From an uncultured Curvibacter sp. (GTDB lineage Bacteria; Pseudomonadota; Gammaproteobacteria; Burkholderiales; Burkholderiaceae_C), in assembly GCA_903834975.1 (NCBI GenBank), contig CAILKX010000024.1:1-58391 (forward strand): DNA of 58,391 nucleotides, given 5' to 3'. Below the pieces are notes generated by a model, which was given only the letters and a program-made list of their open reading frames with translations, did no database searches and had not been told where the DNA came from. This document shows positions 54,429-58,391 of the stretch, piece by piece (position 1 is the stretch's first letter; every line of letters starts with the position of its first letter). Position numbers and translations under genes: made by a program.

Positions 54429-55445
54429 TTAGAACTTGTGACGAATACCCACGCCGTAGCTGTCGCCTGTCGCGTAGGTGGTGATCTTATCGTTCATGTA
54501 GTTGGCATAAACGTCGGTGCGAGCCGAGAGTTTGTAGTCATAGCCAATGGTGGCGGTTTGACGGGTCTTGCCTGCATCGACCTTGGTGCTGGCGTAGTCG
54601 GCCATGATGCTGCCGCCGCCCGCAGGGATGGAAGCGCCCACCGAGTTGGTTTTGGTCGAAATGGACGAGCCGCTGGCCTTGGCAGAACCGGTGGTGGCGT
54701 AAAACTTGACCACGGACAAGTCGTAAGAGCCGCCGATCATCCAGTCGTTTTTGGTCACGCTGTAAGCGGTGCTGGTGCCAGGGTTAGACAATTGGTCTTG
54801 TTCAACAAAACCAGTCAAAGCCAAGGGACCTGCGAAGTACAAGAAGTTACCACCGATGTTGCTCTTGCTTTGACCGGCAATACCGCCGATTTGGTAATGC
54901 AAGTTGGCTGACAAGCCACCGAAGTTGGGGGTGGAGTAAATGACTTCGTTGTTCCAACCAGTGTCAGAAGGCGAAGTGGCCGACCAGCCGGTGCCGTTGA
55001 ACAAAGGCACGTTGGCGTGCAACACCAAAGGAGCGTAGGTGAAAGAATCGCCGAAGGGATTGAAAATCACCGTGGGCAAGAAGTTGGGCGCCAAACCGCG
55101 GCCCAACAACACCGTACCGAAACCACCGCTCAAAGACACGTTGGCGTCGCGTGAGAACAAGGTGTCACCCGAAAAACGGCCTGAACCGCCATTGGCGTTG
55201 TTGAAAAAGCCGTCCAAAGCAAAGCTGGCCTTCAAGCCGCCGCCCAAGTCTTCAGTGCCTGCAAAACCAAACCAAGGGGTGGTCATGCCACCGCTAACCG
55301 ATTGGGTCGCAGCCGCTTTGTCACCGGCCATGCGAATGGAGGCAACGCCTTCGTCCATCGTGCCTTGGACTTTCACCGAGGACTGGGCTTGCGCCAAGCA
55401 GGCCATGCTGGCCAAGGTGATCGCGGTCAAAAGTTGCTTTTTCAT
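54429..55445 (-). CDS. Gram-negative general porin (Omp32-like family)
   Basis: Signal peptide MKKQLLTAITLASMACLAQAQSSVKVQGTMDEGV; FAGTEDLGGGLKASFALDGFF; terminal GIRHKF; good RBS (AGGAG). Confidence 0.93.
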   Translation of the reverse strand: MKKQLLTAITLASMACLAQAQSSVKVQGTMDEGVASIRMAGDKAAATQSVSGGMTTPWFGFAGTEDLGGGLKASFALDGFFNNANGGSGRFSGDTLFSRDANVSLSGGFGTVLLGRGLAPNFLPTVIFNPFGDSFTYAPLVLHANVPLFNGTGWSATSPSDTGWNNEVIYSTPNFGGLSANLHYQIGGIAGQSKSNIGGNFLYFAGPLALTGFVEQDQLSNPGTSTAYSVTKNDWMIGGSYDLSVVKFYATTGSAKASGSSISTKTNSVGASIPAGGGSIMADYASTKVDAGKTRQTATIGYDYKLSARTDVYANYMNDKITTYATGDSYGVGIRHKF

Positions 55446-55496
55446 ATTTACTTACTCCTGGTTAAAAAAACGAACACAACAAAAAATCAATTCGAC

Positions 55497-56270
55497 TCAT
55501 TGGGCGTTGGAGCCCCGATGGGCCCAGGCGGTGGTGTGCCGCTCCACCCAGCTGAACAATTCATACATGACCATGGCCATGGCCCCCACCACCACCAAAC
55601 CGGCAAAGGCCAAGCCCATTTGCATGGAGGAGCCCGCCGAGATCATCAGGTAGCCAATGCCTTCGTTGGCCGCGGTCATTTCAGACACGGTGGTGCCCAC
55701 AAAGGCGAGCGTGATGGCCACTTTGAGAGAACCATAAAAATAGGGCAAGGAGCGGGGCAACCCCACTTTGACGAGCACGTCCCAGCGCTTGGCACCGAGC
55801 ACGCGCAGCACATCTTCGAGTTCGGGCTCCAGCGTGGCGAGTCCGGTGGCAATGTTCACCATGATGGGAAAGAAGCTGATCAGAAACGCCGTCAGAATGG
55901 CTGGGCCCGCGCCAATGCCAAACCAAACCACCAAGATCGGCACAAAAGCCGCCTTGGGCAGCGCGTTGAAGGCCGTCATCAAGGGGTAAACAGCGGCGTA
56001 GGCCAAACGGGAGCTGCCAATCACAAAACCCAGCAAAACGCCGACCACAATCGCCAGGCCAAAGCCACTCATCGTCACCCAAAAGGTGCGCCAAGCATGG
56101 CCGGCAATGATGCCTTTGAATTCATTGAGTTGTTCGGCGATGCGCAAGGGGCTTGGGAAAATGAATTCGGACACATTCAAGCCCGTGCACAACACTTGCC
56201 ACAAGACAATCACCGCGATGAGCAGCACCCATGGGGCGCATTTTTCTAAGGTTTTGGTGTTCATGTTCAA
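55497..56270 (-). CDS. ABC transporter permease, NitT/TauT (SsuC-like) family
   Basis: LPKAAFVPILVVWFGIGAGPAILTAFLISFFPIMVN. Confidence 0.9.
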   Translation of the reverse strand: MNMNTKTLEKCAPWVLLIAVIVLWQVLCTGLNVSEFIFPSPLRIAEQLNEFKGIIAGHAWRTFWVTMSGFGLAIVVGVLLGFVIGSSRLAYAAVYPLMTAFNALPKAAFVPILVVWFGIGAGPAILTAFLISFFPIMVNIATGLATLEPELEDVLRVLGAKRWDVLVKVGLPRSLPYFYGSLKVAITLAFVGTTVSEMTAANEGIGYLMISAGSSMQMGLAFAGLVVVGAMAMVMYELFSWVERHTTAWAHRGSNAQ

Positions 56271-56274
56271 ACCT

Positions 56275-57090
56275 TTAAGCCGCTGGCTTTCTCACGGCGC
56301 CAATGTGTTCGCGCAACTCGAACACCAAATCGCCAAACGCTTTGGAATAGGTGAGTTCCAGCTCACGTGGCCTTGGCAAATCGATGTCGCGTTTCACCAC
56401 AAATCGACCAGGGCTTTTGCTCATCACATAAACCGTGTCGGCCAAAAAAACAGATTCGCGCAAATCGTGCGTGACCAAAATCACGTTGAACTGTTGCTCG
56501 GCCTGCAAGTCACGCAAAATGCACCAGAGCTCCTCGCGGGTAAAGGCGTCCAAAGCGCCAAAAGGTTCGTCGAGCAAGAGCATCTGTGGCTCATGAATCA
56601 AGGCCCGGCAAATGCTGGCGCGTTGTTGCATGCCGCCAGAAAGCTGCCATGGGAACTTGTCCTCGTAACCGGCCAAGCCCACTTTTTGCAGCAAGGCGCG
56701 GGCACGTGCTTCAAATTCAGGGCGTTTCTTTTTGAACTGGCCGCGGTAAGGCTCTACGATTTCCAGCGGCAACAACACATTCTCGACCGTGGTGCGCCAA
56801 GGAAGCAAAGACGGTGCTTGAAAGGCCATGCCCGAAATTTTTAGGGGGCCGGTGACGGCTTGGCCATCGATGCGGATACTGCCCTTGGAGGGCATTTTCA
56901 AACCCGTGGTCAACTTCATGAAGGTCGATTTGCCGCAGCCTGACGGCCCCACGATGGCGATGAATTCGCCCCGTTGGACTTGCAGATCGATGCCCTCGAC
57001 CGCATAGTGGCCTTGGGCCAGCAGCTCGTCGTTGTAGGCCAGCCAAACGTCTTTGAATTCAACGAATGGCGCTTTCATGGCGTCACTCAT
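56275..57090 (-). CDS. ABC transporter ATP-binding protein, NitT/TauT family
   Basis: GPSGCGKSTFMKLTTGL; LSGGMQQRASICRAL; LLLDEPFGALDAFTRE. Confidence 0.93.
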   Translation of the reverse strand: MSDAMKAPFVEFKDVWLAYNDELLAQGHYAVEGIDLQVQRGEFIAIVGPSGCGKSTFMKLTTGLKMPSKGSIRIDGQAVTGPLKISGMAFQAPSLLPWRTTVENVLLPLEIVEPYRGQFKKKRPEFEARARALLQKVGLAGYEDKFPWQLSGGMQQRASICRALIHEPQMLLLDEPFGALDAFTREELWCILRDLQAEQQFNVILVTHDLRESVFLADTVYVMSKSPGRFVVKRDIDLPRPRELELTYSKAFGDLVFELREHIGAVRKPAA

Positions 57091-58139
57091 TTTTTAGGCA
57101 GAACGTCCAGCTCTTTGGCCGTGGGCAGGTAAGCCGCGCTCCACAACACATCGGGATTGACGCGGGACTTGGTGGCGAAGGCGTCCGACACTTGTGAGGC
57201 CATCAAAGACAAACGACCCGGGTTCAGCTGGCCAAAGCCCTCAGCGCGGGCGTCGGGGCTGTTGACCACGGTGTCAATGGCCAATTTGAGTCGACGGGTT
57301 TCCAGGTCGGTGTTGACGATGCCGTCGCGTTCCTTCACAAAAGCCACGGCAGCGCTGGGGTTGGCAATGACTTCCTTGGCCCCTTTGGTGAAAGCCTTCA
57401 GGAAGGCTTTCACCGCGGCGGGGTTTTCTTTCAGCAATTTGGGTGAGGCGATGATGACGTTGCCATACAACTTCACGCCATGGCTGGCATAGGGCAGGAT
57501 GGTCACGTCCTCCGCCTTGACGCCACGGGCTTCCAGGTTCAACAGCGAGGTGAAGGTGAAGCCGGTGATGGCGTCCACGTCACCGCGGACCAACATGGTT
57601 TCGCGCAAGGGCGGGTCCATCGTGGTCCATTGCACGCTGTTCACATTGTTGGCTTTGGCAAAAATGGGGAAGGCACGGCGACCGGCGTCAAACACCGGCG
57701 CCCCCAGTTTTTTGCCACTCAGGTCGGCGGTCGACTGGATGCCTGATTTTTTCAAGGCCATGACCGAAGCGGGGGTGTTGTTGTAGACCACCATGACCGC
57801 CACAGGCTTGTTGGGCACGTCGGGGTTGTTGGCCCAGAATTCCATCAAGGCCGCCAAATCGGCAAAGCCCATGTCGTAGTTACCGGTGGCCACGCGTTGC
57901 ACGGCGACCCCCGATCCGTTGCCCGCATCGATCGTGACGTCGAGGTTGGCGTCTTTGAAATAGCCTTTGGCCGTGGGCAACAAGAAAAAAGCCGAAGGGC
58001 CTTCAAAGCGCCAGTCGAGTTGGAATTTGATCGGGGTGGGTGCACTGCTCTGCGCCAAGGCGGTCTGGGTTAACAGCGGCACAGTCAAAGCAGCCACGCT
58101 GCAACCAAGAGCCAAGACGAGGGAACGACGAACATTCAT
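57087..58139 (-). CDS. ABC transporter substrate-binding protein, NMT1/SsuA-like
   Basis: FQLDWRFEGPSAFFLLPTAKGYFKDANLDVTIDAGNGSGVAVQRVATGNYDMGFADLAALMEF; signal peptide from ATG 58139. Confidence 0.9.
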   Translation of the reverse strand: MNVRRSLVLALGCSVAALTVPLLTQTALAQSSAPTPIKFQLDWRFEGPSAFFLLPTAKGYFKDANLDVTIDAGNGSGVAVQRVATGNYDMGFADLAALMEFWANNPDVPNKPVAVMVVYNNTPASVMALKKSGIQSTADLSGKKLGAPVFDAGRRAFPIFAKANNVNSVQWTTMDPPLRETMLVRGDVDAITGFTFTSLLNLEARGVKAEDVTILPYASHGVKLYGNVIIASPKLLKENPAAVKAFLKAFTKGAKEVIANPSAAVAFVKERDGIVNTDLETRRLKLAIDTVVNSPDARAEGFGQLNPGRLSLMASQVSDAFATKSRVNPDVLWSAAYLPTAKELDVLPKK

Positions 58140-58213
58140 AGCAACAAAATCCATAAGTGGGTGTCTTTGCAACAGCAAGAAAAGTGCCTGCTTTTTAGGC
58201 TGGCTTGCGCCTA

Positions 58214-58278
58214 TTTGGTGCATCCGTCCCCCGGTTTAAGGGGCTTCCTGGTGCCAAAGGGGCAAAATATGCACCAAA
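58214..58278. repeat. 10-bp inverted repeat (TTTGGTGCAT...ATGCACCAAA) upstream of the NMT1-like ABC operon
   Basis: Arms 58214-58223 and 58269-58278 are exact reverse complements. Confidence 0.8.
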
Positions 58279-58286
58279 ACTGTATA
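58261..58286 (-). promoter_or_regulatory. Possible sigma54-like promoter overlapping an NtrC-like site
   Basis: Minus strand TTGGTGC-ATATT-TTGCC (GG/GC spacing correct, 2-3 mismatches); plus strand TGCACCAAAACTGTATA agrees with TGCACYAAAATGGTGCA at 13 of 17 positions by eye. Confidence 0.3.
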
Positions 58287-58391
58287 TAAGGTTAAGGAAT
58301 GGGTCAAGCTGTAACAGCATGAAGGGGGTGATTGCCCCTTCATTCCTTTCACTTTTGTTGCGTTTTTGCACATGAAGCGAGTCCGTAAAAA

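Noticed and set aside
58240-58260. Minus-strand TTGGCACCAGGAAGC as another sigma54 promoter
   Set aside because: GG-to-GC spacing is 1 bp too short, which is normally not tolerated.

Overview
The window is a gene-dense chromosomal segment from a betaproteobacterium. Gene content and order resemble Burkholderiales/Comamonadaceae; this is inferred from protein families, no search was run. It has three parts. (1) About 0-42 kb is a housekeeping backbone: sucA-sucB-lpdA-zapE, bamD/rluD, scpB-rluB-ndk-rlmN-pilF-rodZ-like-ispG-hisS-yfgM-bamB-der-hfq-hflX-hflK-hflC-DUF2065-hisZ-purA-metC, tesA/ybbA-like, suhB, trmJ-cysE, panD and several transporters. (2) About 42-54.4 kb holds ispB and a urea utilisation region. 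Here ureABCEFG (-) is divergent from urtABCDE (+), and ureD (-) is stranded alone on the far side of the urt block. (3) About 54.4-58.1 kb holds a porin and a NitT/TauT-type ABC transporter. I recognise no tRNA, rRNA, CRISPR array, transposase or prophage. The most interesting non-genic signals are: two back-to-back sigma54 (-24/-12) promoter matches between ureA and urtA; a perfect-stem terminator immediately upstream of the detached ureD; a possible third sigma54-like/NtrC-like element upstream of the neighbouring ABC operon; intrinsic-terminator-like palindromes, one inside coding sequence; and many short tandem repeats. The repeats inside genes have units in multiples of 3 bp, while units of 7 and 13 bp are seen only between genes. 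I did not find a clearly novel defence or mobile system.
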